The notes beneath the pieces are model-generated. The model made no database searches and was not told where the DNA came from. It was given only the letters and a program-made list of their open reading frames with translations. This document shows positions 24,995-33,849 of a stretch of DNA of 47,856 nt, piece after piece. The position numbers and the translations under genes were made by a program. The DNA comes from Candidatus Gastranaerophilales bacterium (GTDB taxonomy: Bacteria; Cyanobacteriota; Vampirovibrionia; Gastranaerophilales; Gastranaerophilaceae). Each line of letters starts with the position of its first letter. Position 1 is the stretch's first letter. The stretch lies in assembly GCA_023662705.1 (NCBI GenBank), contig JAMPIM010000011.1:1-47856 (forward strand), written 5' to 3'.

Positions 24995-25297
24995 TTAATC
25001 AGCTTTGGCTATTGTGTCATCGGCGGTTTGAAGCTGTTTTGACTTGTAATTATGGATGACTGCGTCAACCAGTAAGTCGTATGAAGAACTTTTCTCGATA
25101 TTCGGGAATTCTTCCTTCAATTGTTGTCTGACCATTGCTTCCAACCTTTGTTCGTCAGATTTGATTTTAAGTTCTGTTGTCGACAGAGACTTGATATATT
25201 CCTCATTAGCTTCTCTTTGACCTTGTGAAAATGTCAAAAGACTAGCTTTTGGATTCATTGCTTCTTTTAATGATTTTAAGAATTTAAGGTTAAACAT
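24995..25297 (-). CDS. Small helical protein of unknown function
   Basis: This protein has 100 residues, starts MFNLKFLKSLKEAMNPKAS and is rich in Lys, Glu, Gln and Ser. It has no membrane segment, signal peptide or Cys. The first 15 residues form a basic amphipathic helix and the rest looks helical. AGAGG sits five bases before the ATG. It lies between glyS and the giant gene on the same strand but has its own terminator, so it is probably a single-gene unit. No family is recognised; a small adaptor or chaperone for the following large protein is possible only by position. Confidence 0.6.
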   Translation of the reverse strand: MFNLKFLKSLKEAMNPKASLLTFSQGQREANEEYIKSLSTTELKIKSDEQRLEAMVRQQLKEEFPNIEKSSSYDLLVDAVIHNYKSKQLQTADDTIAKAD

Positions 25298-25396
25298 ATT
25301 GACCTCTTGGTTCCTTTTTCCTTCACACTTTTCGTACTTTTATAAAGTGCCGTCAAGGAAAAAATTTACTCGTTTTTTCTAAGTTGTTACAATTCT

Positions 25397-27373
25397 TTAC
25401 AGTTTTGCAAAATCTGTTAGTATTATATACTTATTTTTGAGTTCGTTCAATAGTGCTAATCGATTATTTTTAATTTTTTCATCTTTATCCATGACAAGAA
25501 CATCATCAAAGAATTTTGTAACAACAGGATTGATTTTAATTAATTCCTGCAAGTATTGAGCATAATCTCCATTGAAAGAAATTGCTTCAACAGCTTTGTA
25601 TAATTCTTTTTCAGCATCAAGAGCAAATAATGATGAATCGACTTTTGTATTAACTTCATCCTTAAGTATTCTCAAAACTCTGTTAGCGTTTTCAAGAAGC
25701 TTGTCGTCATTGATTGTTGCAACAGCTTTAACTCTTTGAACATAGTCACATAAATCTGCACAAGGATTCTTTCCTGCACATGCTTCAAGAACTTCTTTTT
25801 TATAATCTGAAGCTAAGAAAATGATTAATCTTTGAACAAAGAATTCTTCTACGTCAGCCTTACAATCAGCTTTCACAGGAAGCAGCTCAAGTGCATTGTC
25901 AATCAATTCTGAAAGATTAATTTTCAAACCATGTTCAATAATTGTTTTGATTATACCAAGAGCAGCACGTCTTACACCCAGCGGGTCAGAAGAACCTGTT
26001 GGTTTTTTACCTGCTGCAAATACCGCACATATTGTATCAATTTTATCAGCTATACCAACCACCTGACCTTCAGTTGATTTAGCGGTTTCGCTGTCTGCAT
26101 TAAGCGGGAAGTAGTGTTCCTTAATACCAACAGACACTTCTGCTTTTTCTCCGCTTACACGAGCATAGTCAGCACCGATAAATCCTTGAAGCTCTGTAAA
26201 TTCAAATACAAGGTTTGTAGCCAAATCAGCTTTACAAAGTTCAGCAGTTCTTTTAACCGTTTCTGATGGATTAAGTTTACCTGCAAGTTTAACAATTCTT
26301 TGTGTTTTATCGTAAACCGAACCCATACCTTTTTGGAAAGTCATACCTTTAAGATTTTCCACATAAGCTTCAAGCGGTTTTTTAGTATCTTCTTTAAAGA
26401 AGAATACAGCATCATCAAGACGAGCTTTGATAACACGCAAGTTTCCTGCTTTAATATTTTCAAATTCTGAGCCGATATAGTTTGTAATAGTTACAAATTT
26501 ATTCGTTAATTTGCCTTCTTTTGTATAAAGCGCAAAATATCTCTGATGAGTTTCCATAACAGTAACCGCAACTTCTTGTGGAATTGTAAGAAATTCTTCA
26601 TCAAAGTTACAAGTAACAGCAACTGGATATTCTACGATAAATGTAACTTCTTCCAATAAGTCATCGGAAATTTTTGTTACAGCATTCAATTTATCAGCTT
26701 CTTGTTTTGTAACTTCTAAGATTCTTTCTTTTCTCTCTTGCGGGTCAACAATAACGTGAGCATCACGAAGTTTTGCCACATATTCGTCAGGATTGTTGAT
26801 AACAATATTTTGAGTAGAGAATCTGTGACCATTAGTTACGTTAGAAGAATCCTTATCAATAATTCTGATTTTAACTTCTTCACCGTCAAGGATAGATAAA
26901 ACCCATCTGATAGGTCTAGAGAACTTAGTATCATTTACCCCCCAACGCATAAAGTGAGGGCCTTGAAGTTTAGCAAAAATCTGTGGAACATTATCTTGTA
27001 AAAGTTCTTTAGTATTCTTACCTTTAATAGAGATTTTTGCGTAAACGTAATTATCTTCTACATATAAATCATTTACCCCAACGCCGTTTTTCTTAGCAAA
27101 ACCTTCGCCTGCTTTGGTCAGGTTCTTATTCTCGTCATAAGCAACCGTTGCAATAGGACCTTTAACAACTTTTTCAACATCCGGTTGAGAATCAGAAAGA
27201 CCTTCAATAATAACAGCAAGACGTCTTGGAGTTGCCATTACATTGATTTTATCAAACTTAACATTATTTGATTCCAAAAAAGTTTTGAAACCGTTTTCCA
27301 ACTGGCTGATTGCCATCGGTATAAATTTATAAGGTAATTCTTCTACACCTACTTCCAACAAATATTTGCTCAT
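25397..27373 (-). CDS. glyS: Glycyl-tRNA synthetase beta subunit
   Basis: This 658-residue protein is close to the usual length of about 690. It begins MSKYLLEVGVEELPYKFIP and continues with MATPRRLAV, VVKGP, FMRWGVNDTKFSRPIRWVLSIL, VMETHQRYFAL, NLRVIKARLDDAVFFFKED and LQGFIGADYAR, all typical of GlyS. The C-terminal part (about 560-650) is the helical anticodon-binding region (RVKAVATINDDKLLENANRVLRIL). It pairs with GlyQ to charge tRNA-Gly as a heterotetramer; glyQ is not in this window, although it is next to glyS in many bacteria. GGAG precedes the ATG. No T-box-like leader is seen in the short gap upstream. Confidence 0.97.
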   Translation of the reverse strand: MSKYLLEVGVEELPYKFIPMAISQLENGFKTFLESNNVKFDKINVMATPRRLAVIIEGLSDSQPDVEKVVKGPIATVAYDENKNLTKAGEGFAKKNGVGVNDLYVEDNYVYAKISIKGKNTKELLQDNVPQIFAKLQGPHFMRWGVNDTKFSRPIRWVLSILDGEEVKIRIIDKDSSNVTNGHRFSTQNIVINNPDEYVAKLRDAHVIVDPQERKERILEVTKQEADKLNAVTKISDDLLEEVTFIVEYPVAVTCNFDEEFLTIPQEVAVTVMETHQRYFALYTKEGKLTNKFVTITNYIGSEFENIKAGNLRVIKARLDDAVFFFKEDTKKPLEAYVENLKGMTFQKGMGSVYDKTQRIVKLAGKLNPSETVKRTAELCKADLATNLVFEFTELQGFIGADYARVSGEKAEVSVGIKEHYFPLNADSETAKSTEGQVVGIADKIDTICAVFAAGKKPTGSSDPLGVRRAALGIIKTIIEHGLKINLSELIDNALELLPVKADCKADVEEFFVQRLIIFLASDYKKEVLEACAGKNPCADLCDYVQRVKAVATINDDKLLENANRVLRILKDEVNTKVDSSLFALDAEKELYKAVEAISFNGDYAQYLQELIKINPVVTKFFDDVLVMDKDEKIKNNRLALLNELKNKYIILTDFAKL

Positions 27374-27416
27374 ATTTATATTTCTCCATTTTTTATTCCA
27401 TTATATAATAAATAAT

Positions 27417-27794
27417 ATGAAACGAGCAGATGTACTTAAATTTGTAAAGAAAAAATATAACACAGAACCTGAATACCTCTGGGAAGATTATCCTGATGTT
27501 GCAGTTTTAAGACATATTAACGGACGCAAATGGTACGGAATCATTATGAATCCGCTTAAATCCAACCTTGGAATAGAAGGCGACGGCAGAATCGATGTAA
27601 TTGATTTGAAATGCGATCCGATTTGGGTCAGCGAGCTCAAAGAGCGTGATGGCGCATATCCTGCCTACCACATGAATAAAACCCACTGGATAACAATTGC
27701 ATTAGACGGACGTTTTCCTGATGAAGATTTAAAAGACCTGATTGAACACAGTTATCAGCTTACTGCTCCGAAAAAGAAACGATTATCTCAATAA
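27417..27794 (+). CDS. MmcQ/YjbR-family protein
   Basis: This 125-residue protein belongs to the MmcQ/YjbR (CyaY-like fold) family: MKRADVLKFVKKKYNTEPEYLWEDYPDVAVLRHINGRKWYGIIM, LKCDPIWVSELKERDGAYPAYHMNKTHWITIALDG and a C-terminal helix pair. Members are small cytoplasmic proteins, some suggested to bind DNA; the function is not settled. The open frame runs back to 27366, but ATG 27417 gives the family start. TATAAT at 27404-27409 stands seven bases before it without a ribosome site, so the mRNA is probably leaderless. The 3' end overlaps the convergent ksgA gene by 12 bp. Confidence 0.85.
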   Translation: MKRADVLKFVKKKYNTEPEYLWEDYPDVAVLRHINGRKWYGIIMNPLKSNLGIEGDGRIDVIDLKCDPIWVSELKERDGAYPAYHMNKTHWITIALDGRFPDEDLKDLIEHSYQLTAPKKKRLSQ

Positions 27795-28616
27795 TTCCGA
27801 TAATTGTCCAAACTGTTCAATAGAAAGTTTTTCTCCACGGATATTTTCATCCAAACCAAGCTGCTGAATAGCATTAACAACTTTTTCACGTTCAAAAGAA
27901 GCTCCCATAAGACAGTTCTTAAGAGTCTTGCGGCGTTGTGAAAAAGCAGCTTTTATAGTTTTTCTAAAATGAGTGTAATCATCCAACTTCAACAACGGTT
28001 CTTTTCTGACTTTCAAAGAAACTAAAGCCGAATTAACTTTTGGGGCAGGATAGAAAGAACGTCTTCCTACAAGCCTGATAATTGAACAATCCGCCCAGAA
28101 TTGGGAAAGTATTGTCAACAATCCATACTGCTTCGAAGGACTGTTTTCCGTTGCAACAATACGTCTTGCAACTTCTTCCTGAACCATAAGAATAATGTCT
28201 TTTATTTTATTTCTGTTTTTATTATTCAAATCATCAATTTCGCCCAAAAGATGCGCAATAATTGGAGAAGTTATGTAATAAGGAATATTTGCAACTACTT
28301 TTAACTCCCCTTCGCATAATTCAGACAAATCTGTTTTCAAAATATCATTATGAATAATTTCCAAATTATCACATTCAAGTTTTTGAAGCTCCTTAATAGC
28401 TTCTTCATCCAACTCGACCGCAATAACTTTTTTAGCATGCTTAACAAGCTGTTCTGTCACAAATCCGACACCCGGACCGATTTCAAGCACAACATCATCT
28501 TTTGTAATTTTCGCAAAATCAATAATATCCACAATTACATCGGGATTTACCAAAAAATTTTGACCTAATCTTTTTTTAGTTCTAAAGAACTTTGCTCTTT
28601 GTAAATAATCCATCAT
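27783..28616 (-). CDS. rsmA: 16S rRNA (adenine1518-N6/adenine1519-N6)-dimethyltransferase
   Basis: This 277-residue KsgA protein has KKRLGQNFLVN at the front, the SAM motif VVLEIGPGVGFVTEQL, the acidic loop VIAVELDEEAI, and the catalytic motif ANIPYYITSPI in place of the more usual NLPY. The C-terminal domain carries FYPAPKVNSALVSL and AFSQRRKTLKNCL. It dimethylates the two adjacent adenines near the 3' end of 16S rRNA during 30S assembly. There are two ATG codons in a row at the start. Confidence 0.96.
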   Translation of the reverse strand: MMDYLQRAKFFRTKKRLGQNFLVNPDVIVDIIDFAKITKDDVVLEIGPGVGFVTEQLVKHAKKVIAVELDEEAIKELQKLECDNLEIIHNDILKTDLSELCEGELKVVANIPYYITSPIIAHLLGEIDDLNNKNRNKIKDIILMVQEEVARRIVATENSPSKQYGLLTILSQFWADCSIIRLVGRRSFYPAPKVNSALVSLKVRKEPLLKLDDYTHFRKTIKAAFSQRRKTLKNCLMGASFEREKVVNAIQQLGLDENIRGEKLSIEQFGQLSELLR

Positions 28617-28682
28617 GCTATTTATAATAATACAAACAGCTAAATGTTAAAACCTTTCTTCTGTTGTAGAACATGTTTAGAC

Positions 28683-28688
28683 TATAAT
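28683..28688 (+). promoter_or_regulatory. -10 box of the glutamate-cysteine ligase gene
   Basis: TATAAT overlaps the first in-frame ATG at 28687. A strong GGAAGGAG ribosome site follows at 28692-28699, eight bases ahead of GTG 28708. This argues for the GTG as the real start. Confidence 0.6.
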
Positions 28689-28707
28689 GAAGGAAGGAGA
28701 TATTATC

Positions 28708-29970
28708 GTGAGTAATTGCGGAGTTAAATCAGAAGAACGCTTAGAATACAGACAACTACTGGATGAATTTTTACTCGGATGTAAAACTGAGCAAAAAATC
28801 GGGATGGAATATGAAAGAATTCCTGTTCTGAAATCCGACAACAGTGTTGTTCCTTATGAAGGCGTTTACGGAATGTGCGAGCTTCTAAGAGAAATCGCAA
28901 AGAAAGATAACTGGGATTATATCTTAGACGATACTAACATTATCGGATTAAAAAAACTCCACGATACAATTACACTTGAACCGGGATGTCAGTTTGAATT
29001 GAGTATTGAACCGCAAGATACGGTAAAAGAACTCAAAAAAAGAATTGAAGAAATTGATAACGCACTAAAACCGATTCTGGATGAGTTTGAAATAAAACTA
29101 CTCAACCGCGGAGTTTCGCCAAAAACAACTTATAAAAACATCAAGCTTCTTCCAAAACGCAGATATCACCTTATGGCAAATTACCTCTGGGGAATACTTT
29201 CGGATGTAATGATGAGAGAAACCGCAGGTATTCAGGTTGGAATTGATTTCAAATCAGAAGAAGACGCAATGAAAAAGTTCCGTCTTGCAAATCTTATGAT
29301 ACCATTCACCACTGCAATGTACGCTAATTCAAATATTCGCGGAGGAGTCGATACAGGCTACAAATCATTCAGAGCCCTTGCATGGTTGAACACAGACAAT
29401 GAAAGATGCGGTTTTGCACTGGATTTTAATAAAAATATGTGCTTCAAAGACTATGTAAATCTTCTTTTAGAAACTCCTATGATTTTCATCAACCGCGAAG
29501 ATAAATGTTTAAGTTTAAACGGAAGACTGACTTTTAAGCAGTTTATGGAAAAAGGATTTGAAGGATTCGAAGCCAACATTGAAGACTGGAAACTTCATTC
29601 AAATCTCTATTTCCCTGAAATTCGATTGAGAAACTTTATAGAAATAAGAAACCATGATTGCGTAGGCAGCGGGCTTGAATACTCAATTCCTGCACTTTAC
29701 AGAGGAATAATGTATTCAAAATCCGCTTTTGAAGAAGTTGAAGAAATTCTAAGCAAATTCACAGCAAACGAGATAAAAGAACTCCGCTACAATGTTGCGC
29801 GCTCAGCTATCCACACTAAACTCAGAAAAAATCCTATCCTAAGTATCTGCAAAGAACTTGCAGAAATTTCATATTACACATTAAAAACAGAAGGCAAAGG
29901 CGAAGAAGAATTCTTACTGCCATTAATGGAAATGCTCAAGAAAGGAAAATGCCCATCTGAATTAAATTAA
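28708..29970 (+). CDS. gshA: Glutamate-cysteine ligase, GCS2 (plant/cyanobacterial) type
   Basis: This 420-residue ATP-dependent ligase belongs to the GCS2 family: KIGMEYERIPVL with metal-binding Glu residues, LEPGCQFELSIEPQDTVKEL, PKRRYHLMANYLW, the MMRETAGIQVGIDFKSEEDAMKKF substrate segment, and FPEIRLRNFIEIRNHDC. It joins Glu and Cys in the first step of glutathione synthesis. The GCS2 type is found in plants, cyanobacteria and proteobacteria, which fits the proposed lineage. A glutathione synthetase gene is not seen here. The start is GTG 28708, explained by the ribosome site spacing; an ATG at 28687 is within the -10 box. The 3' end overlaps the flagellin gene by 9 bp. Confidence 0.85.
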   Translation: MSNCGVKSEERLEYRQLLDEFLLGCKTEQKIGMEYERIPVLKSDNSVVPYEGVYGMCELLREIAKKDNWDYILDDTNIIGLKKLHDTITLEPGCQFELSIEPQDTVKELKKRIEEIDNALKPILDEFEIKLLNRGVSPKTTYKNIKLLPKRRYHLMANYLWGILSDVMMRETAGIQVGIDFKSEEDAMKKFRLANLMIPFTTAMYANSNIRGGVDTGYKSFRALAWLNTDNERCGFALDFNKNMCFKDYVNLLLETPMIFINREDKCLSLNGRLTFKQFMEKGFEGFEANIEDWKLHSNLYFPEIRLRNFIEIRNHDCVGSGLEYSIPALYRGIMYSKSAFEEVEEILSKFTANEIKELRYNVARSAIHTKLRKNPILSICKELAEISYYTLKTEGKGEEEFLLPLMEMLKKGKCPSELN

Positions 29971-31755
29971 CTGCAACGCTAATGCAGGGCTCTGGTTTGC
30001 AGTTGCCAAAAGTGTTGCACTCGCTTGCTGTAAAATCTGCTGACGAATATATTCAGACGAAACTTCTGCTATATCCGCATCTTTTAATGTTGAACGCGAA
30101 GATACAAGATTTTCATACTGAGTTGATATTTCATCTAGAGCAGATTCCAATCGGTTTTGGATAGCACCAAATTCAGTTTGCTTAGTAGAAACATCTGAAA
30201 GTATTTCATCAACAACACTTAGAGTATCATTGTTGTTTAAGCCAATTCCGCGTAAATAATCTAAATTATTTATTACGAAAGATGTTTCAATAGATATACT
30301 GCTTGACTCCTCTCCCGTAATACCGACTTGAAGACGTAAAGTGTTGTGCCCATTTATAAGGGCGGGGTTTGTTTTGTATAAAGCAGGTTTATATGAAGCA
30401 GAAGCCTGTCGGACATTCTCTGCAACACTCTGATTACAATGCGGTATAAGTACAGGAATACTTTTATCATTATAATAAGAACTATAGTAACAGTCCCTTA
30501 TGATTCCATCTCCACCACCAGAAGACGGATTAAAATAACCATAAAACAATTGAGTTAAGTCATCGGATTCAATAAGCATATAAGAATTGCTGATTATAGG
30601 TATAGGATTATTACTAATTGCGTTTTGAGAATCACCAATATACCCACCAATATGCGATGCTCCATTATTGACAATATTACCTGTAACAACACAATTCGTA
30701 ATCTTTGTATCTCCGCCATCCTGAGATTCAAAGCCGCCGCAATCTCCCCCTTCAGCTTTCATATCAATGTTTACATAGCATAGGTCAATAATATTATGAA
30801 CTCCACGAGCAAGCATTCCGCCCACATTTGTTCCAGCAATTGAACCTGATATGCTACAATTACTAATAACAGAACGCCAAGCCTGGCTTGCTAAAACCCC
30901 AGCGTAATCAGCATTTACATTCGCTCCGACAATTTCAAGATTTTTTACCTCACCTTCTTGAATAAAAGCAAACAAACCGGCAGGCATATCGGGGAGTAAA
31001 GATGATATATTCAGATTGGAAATACTATATCCGTTTCCGTCAAAAGTAGCTCCCCAACCATCATCATTCATCCCTATAGGTGTCCAGTTGTCATATCCTG
31101 ACAAATCAATATCATTAGCAAGTACAAAATCACCACCTGTAATTTTTCCATTATTTGTCATTGTTGCAAGCTTTGCTAGTTCTTCAGCTGTTGAAATAGA
31201 ATAACTGCCGTTTGAAATAGTTGTATTGGCATCGACATCAGCTAATTGTTTCATGGAAACAGTACTTCTTCTATTAACCTTTTTCAAAAAACCGGCACTT
31301 TGCACTTTATCGGATGAATACGTTGTTGAATCAGAGTCTCCTGCAAATAATTTAATCCCATTATACTCTGCCGAATTATAAACTCTTACAATCTCATCTA
31401 TAATGGAATTCGCCTCTGAATTAATTGCATTCAATGAAGAAGCACCGTAAGTACCATTTGATGCTTGCTCAGATAGTGCTCTCAAACGTGAGAGTTTATC
31501 TGCTATCAAATCAAGAGAATCACTCGCTGTTGTTATAAAATCAAGTCCCATTGCTACATTTTCTTCTGCCACCTGATAAGCACCAATTTTTGTTGTCATA
31601 TTGGTTGCAATAGAATAATTCGCAGCATTATCTTTGGCAGAATTAATCTTGCAGCCGGTAGTCATCCGCTCAATAGCTGTATTAAGCTTATTAGTAGAAG
31701 TCTTAAGACTTGTTTGAGCAATTAAAGATGGGAGGTTTGTATTTATGCTAAGCAT
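29962..31755 (-). CDS. Flagellin with a GLUG-type beta-helix insertion
   Basis: This 597-residue flagellin keeps both conserved ends: N-terminal D0/D1 (1-160: MLSINTNLPSLIAQTSL, INSAKDNAANYSIATNMTT, LSRLRALSEQASNGT) and C-terminal D1/D0 (490-597: FGAIQNRLESALDEI, LKDADIAEVSSEYIRQQ, LLATANQSPALALQLI). In place of the usual variable domain, residues about 180-445 form repeated units like GLUG repeats of surface adhesins (GATFDGNGYSISNLNI, GLFAFIQEGEVKNLEIVGANV, YAGVLASQAWRSVISNCSISGSI, NVGGMLARGVHNIIDLCYVN). It has seven Cys, unusual for flagellins, six of them in this insert. LSRLRALSEQASNGT corresponds to the TLR5-contact segment of other flagellins. A strong GGAGGTG site precedes the ATG. 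The filament would display a beta-helix with likely binding function. Confidence 0.9.
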   Translation of the reverse strand: MLSINTNLPSLIAQTSLKTSTNKLNTAIERMTTGCKINSAKDNAANYSIATNMTTKIGAYQVAEENVAMGLDFITTASDSLDLIADKLSRLRALSEQASNGTYGASSLNAINSEANSIIDEIVRVYNSAEYNGIKLFAGDSDSTTYSSDKVQSAGFLKKVNRRSTVSMKQLADVDANTTISNGSYSISTAEELAKLATMTNNGKITGGDFVLANDIDLSGYDNWTPIGMNDDGWGATFDGNGYSISNLNISSLLPDMPAGLFAFIQEGEVKNLEIVGANVNADYAGVLASQAWRSVISNCSISGSIAGTNVGGMLARGVHNIIDLCYVNIDMKAEGGDCGGFESQDGGDTKITNCVVTGNIVNNGASHIGGYIGDSQNAISNNPIPIISNSYMLIESDDLTQLFYGYFNPSSGGGDGIIRDCYYSSYYNDKSIPVLIPHCNQSVAENVRQASASYKPALYKTNPALINGHNTLRLQVGITGEESSSISIETSFVINNLDYLRGIGLNNNDTLSVVDEILSDVSTKQTEFGAIQNRLESALDEISTQYENLVSSRSTLKDADIAEVSSEYIRQQILQQASATLLATANQSPALALQLI

Positions 31756-31761
31756 AAGACA

Positions 31762-31841
31762 CCTCCGATTTGCCCAATCGAGGACTAGTGCGGTTTAGCC
31801 CCCCCCCCCGAAGCGCAAACAAGCACTACAAGCGGATTATA
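31762..31841 (-). promoter_or_regulatory. Flagellin leader: -10 box, 11-bp poly-C/G tract and SD-masking hairpin
   Basis: On the minus strand TATAAT lies at 31836-31841, followed by an uninterrupted run of 11 G (31799-31809 as C on the plus strand). Next is a hairpin CCTCGATT/ATCGGAGG (31762-31783) with one bulge that includes the GGAGG ribosome site. No clear sigma-28 consensus was found. The tract would be in the untranslated leader, 44-54 bases before the ATG. Confidence 0.6.
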
Positions 31842-31993
31842 GCCATTCTCATATTTAATCGTTATTTTGACTCCATGTCTCATAATTTCTTAATTCCATA
31901 TAAGCGTAACTTAATAACACCTATTTGCATATTTTTTTACAAAAGTTTACATTAGAAAGAAAATATCCTTATTTTATGCACATTTCAAACTGC

Positions 31994-32022
31994 TTGCTCT
32001 ATGAAGATTTCTATAGTATAAT
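31994..32022 (+). promoter_or_regulatory. Promoter of atpD-atpC
   Basis: TTGCTC (31994-31999) and TATAAT (32017-32022) are 17 bases apart, 31 bases before the atpD start codon. The purine-rich GAGAGAAGAGAGG between them and the ATG contains the ribosome site. Confidence 0.7.
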
Positions 32023-32053
32023 TACGCACAGAGAGAAGAGAGGTATTTTTAAT

Positions 32054-33460
32054 ATGCAGACTTTGAACAAGAACGAAGGTTTGATTACTCAAATCGTTGG
32101 TCCGGTTATTGACGTTGAATTTCAACAAGGTGAATTACCTGAAATTTATAACGCTTTAAATATTTATCACGAAGACGGCTCCGTAGTAGTTGCGGAAGTA
32201 CAGCAAATGTTAGGCTCAAACAGAGTTAGAACTGTTGCTATGTCTTCAACAGACGGTCTTAAACGCGGAATGAAAGTTGTTAACACCGGAGAACCTATTA
32301 AAGTTCCTGTAGGCAAAGCTATCTTAGGCAGAATCCTTAATGTTATCGGCGAACCGGTTGACAAAATGGGGCCTGTTGAAACTAATGAATACCTTCCTAT
32401 CCACAGAGAATCACCAAAACTTGTTGACCAAAATACCGAAGTAGAAATATTAGAAACAGGTATTAAAGCAATCGACTTAATTCAGCCATACCAAAAAGGC
32501 GGTAAAATCGGTTTATTCGGCGGTGCAGGTGTTGGTAAAACAGTTTTGATTATGGAACTTATCCACAACATCGCATCAGAACACTCCGGCGTATCAGTAT
32601 TCGGCGGTGTTGGCGAAAGAACACGTGAAGGTAACGACCTTTGGAACGAAATGAAAGAATCAGGAGTTATCGACAAAGTTGCACTGATTTACGGTCAGAT
32701 GAATGAGCCGCCAGGAGCTCGTATGAGAGTCGGTCTTTCTGCTCTTACAGCTGCTGAATACTTCCGTGATTTCTCTAAACAAGACGTATTGTTATTTATT
32801 GATAACATTTTCAGATTTACACAGGCTGGTTCAGAAGTTTCTGCGCTTCTTGGACGTATGCCATCAGCAGTAGGTTATCAGCCTACTCTTGCAACAGAAA
32901 TGGGCGAATTGCAGGAAAGAATCACTTCTACAAAAGACGGTTCAATCACATCAGTACAGGCAATCTATGTACCTGCCGATGACTTGACTGACCCTGCTCC
33001 TGCTACTACATTCTCTCACCTTGATGCTTCAACCGTACTTTCAAGACAAATCGCGTCATTAGGTATTTATCCTGCTGTTGATCCTCTTGAATCAAGTTCA
33101 AGAGTTCTTGATCCAAATATCATTGGTGAAGAACACTATGAAGTTACTAGAAAAGTTCTTGAAATCCTTCAAAAATATAAAGAATTACAGGATATCATTG
33201 CAATCTTGGGTATGGATGAATTATCCGATGAAGATAAAGAGACAGTAAACAGAGCAAGAAAGATTCAAAGATTCTTGTCTCAACCGTTCTTCGTTGCTGA
33301 ACAGTTCTCCGGCATCCCTGGTAAATATGTAAAACTCGAAGACACAATCAGAGGCTTCAAGGAAATTATCGAAGGTAAGCACGATGATTTGCCTGAACAA
33401 GCTTTCTACATGGTTGGTACAATTGAAGAAGCAATTGAAAAAGCGAAGAGTCTAGCATGA
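32054..33460 (+). CDS. atpD: F1 ATP synthase beta subunit
   Basis: This 468-residue catalytic beta subunit has the Walker A loop GGAGVGKT (156-163), GERTREGNDLWNEMKESGVI, the Walker B region DVLLFIDNIFRFTQAGSEVSALLGRMPSAVGYQPTL, and the C-terminal VAEQFSGIPGKYV. It makes ATP in the alpha3beta3 head driven by the rotor. The ATG at 32054 starts MQTLNKNEGLITQIVGPVIDV, the normal family start; the longer open frame from 31925 runs across the promoter. Only atpC follows, and both sides are genes on the opposite strand, so beta and epsilon are a two-gene unit apart from the rest of the ATP synthase genes, as in cyanobacteria. Confidence 0.98.
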   Translation: MQTLNKNEGLITQIVGPVIDVEFQQGELPEIYNALNIYHEDGSVVVAEVQQMLGSNRVRTVAMSSTDGLKRGMKVVNTGEPIKVPVGKAILGRILNVIGEPVDKMGPVETNEYLPIHRESPKLVDQNTEVEILETGIKAIDLIQPYQKGGKIGLFGGAGVGKTVLIMELIHNIASEHSGVSVFGGVGERTREGNDLWNEMKESGVIDKVALIYGQMNEPPGARMRVGLSALTAAEYFRDFSKQDVLLFIDNIFRFTQAGSEVSALLGRMPSAVGYQPTLATEMGELQERITSTKDGSITSVQAIYVPADDLTDPAPATTFSHLDASTVLSRQIASLGIYPAVDPLESSSRVLDPNIIGEEHYEVTRKVLEILQKYKELQDIIAILGMDELSDEDKETVNRARKIQRFLSQPFFVAEQFSGIPGKYVKLEDTIRGFKEIIEGKHDDLPEQAFYMVGTIEEAIEKAKSLA

Positions 33461-33849
33461 GATTAAAAATTATAACACACGAAAGAATTGTATTTGAAGA
33501 TGAAGTAGATGAACTGGTTGTTCAGACTACAAGCGGTCAGGTTGGGATTTTAAAAGACCATATTCCGCTTACTACGACTCTTGATATCGGTGTTACCAAA
33601 GCAAAAACAGGAAACAGCGAGCGTTATTTTGCAACTATGGGCGGCGTTTTTCAGTTCAAAGATAATGTTGCAACTATTTTAACGGATGTTTGCGAAGACG
33701 GAAGAGATATTGACGTTACAAGAGCAAATGCAGCTAAAAACAGAGCAGAAGCAAGATTAGCCGATACAGCAGCAAAAGCTGATACACAAAGAGCTCAAGC
33801 AGCTTTAGCACGCTCTCTTGCAAGATTAAAAGCCGCATTGAATAAATAA
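33457..33849 (+). CDS. atpC: F1 ATP synthase epsilon subunit
   Basis: This 130-residue epsilon subunit has an N-terminal beta-sandwich (MRLKIITHERIVFEDEVDELVVQTTSGQVGILKDHIPLTTTLDIG, YFATMGGVFQFKDNVATILTD) and a C-terminal helix pair (residues about 88-130). It is part of the rotor and regulates ATP hydrolysis. The ATG overlaps the atpD stop by 4 bp (ATGA), so translation is coupled. Its stop codon abuts the stop codon of the convergent hydrolase gene with no spare base. Confidence 0.95.
   Translation: MRLKIITHERIVFEDEVDELVVQTTSGQVGILKDHIPLTTTLDIGVTKAKTGNSERYFATMGGVFQFKDNVATILTDVCEDGRDIDVTRANAAKNRAEARLADTAAKADTQRAQAALARSLARLKAALNK

Noticed and set aside
28687..28707. ATG start of the glutamate-cysteine ligase
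   Set aside because: It overlaps a TATAAT box, and the strong GGAAGGAG site points to GTG 28708.
31770..31955. Plus-strand open frame created across the poly-C run upstream of flagellin
   Set aside because: Low-complexity translation, no ribosome site, and it lies antisense to the flagellin leader.
31925..32053. Upstream extension of the atpD reading frame by 43 residues
   Set aside because: It crosses the TTGCTC/TATAAT promoter and does not match the beta-subunit family start; ATG 32054 does.
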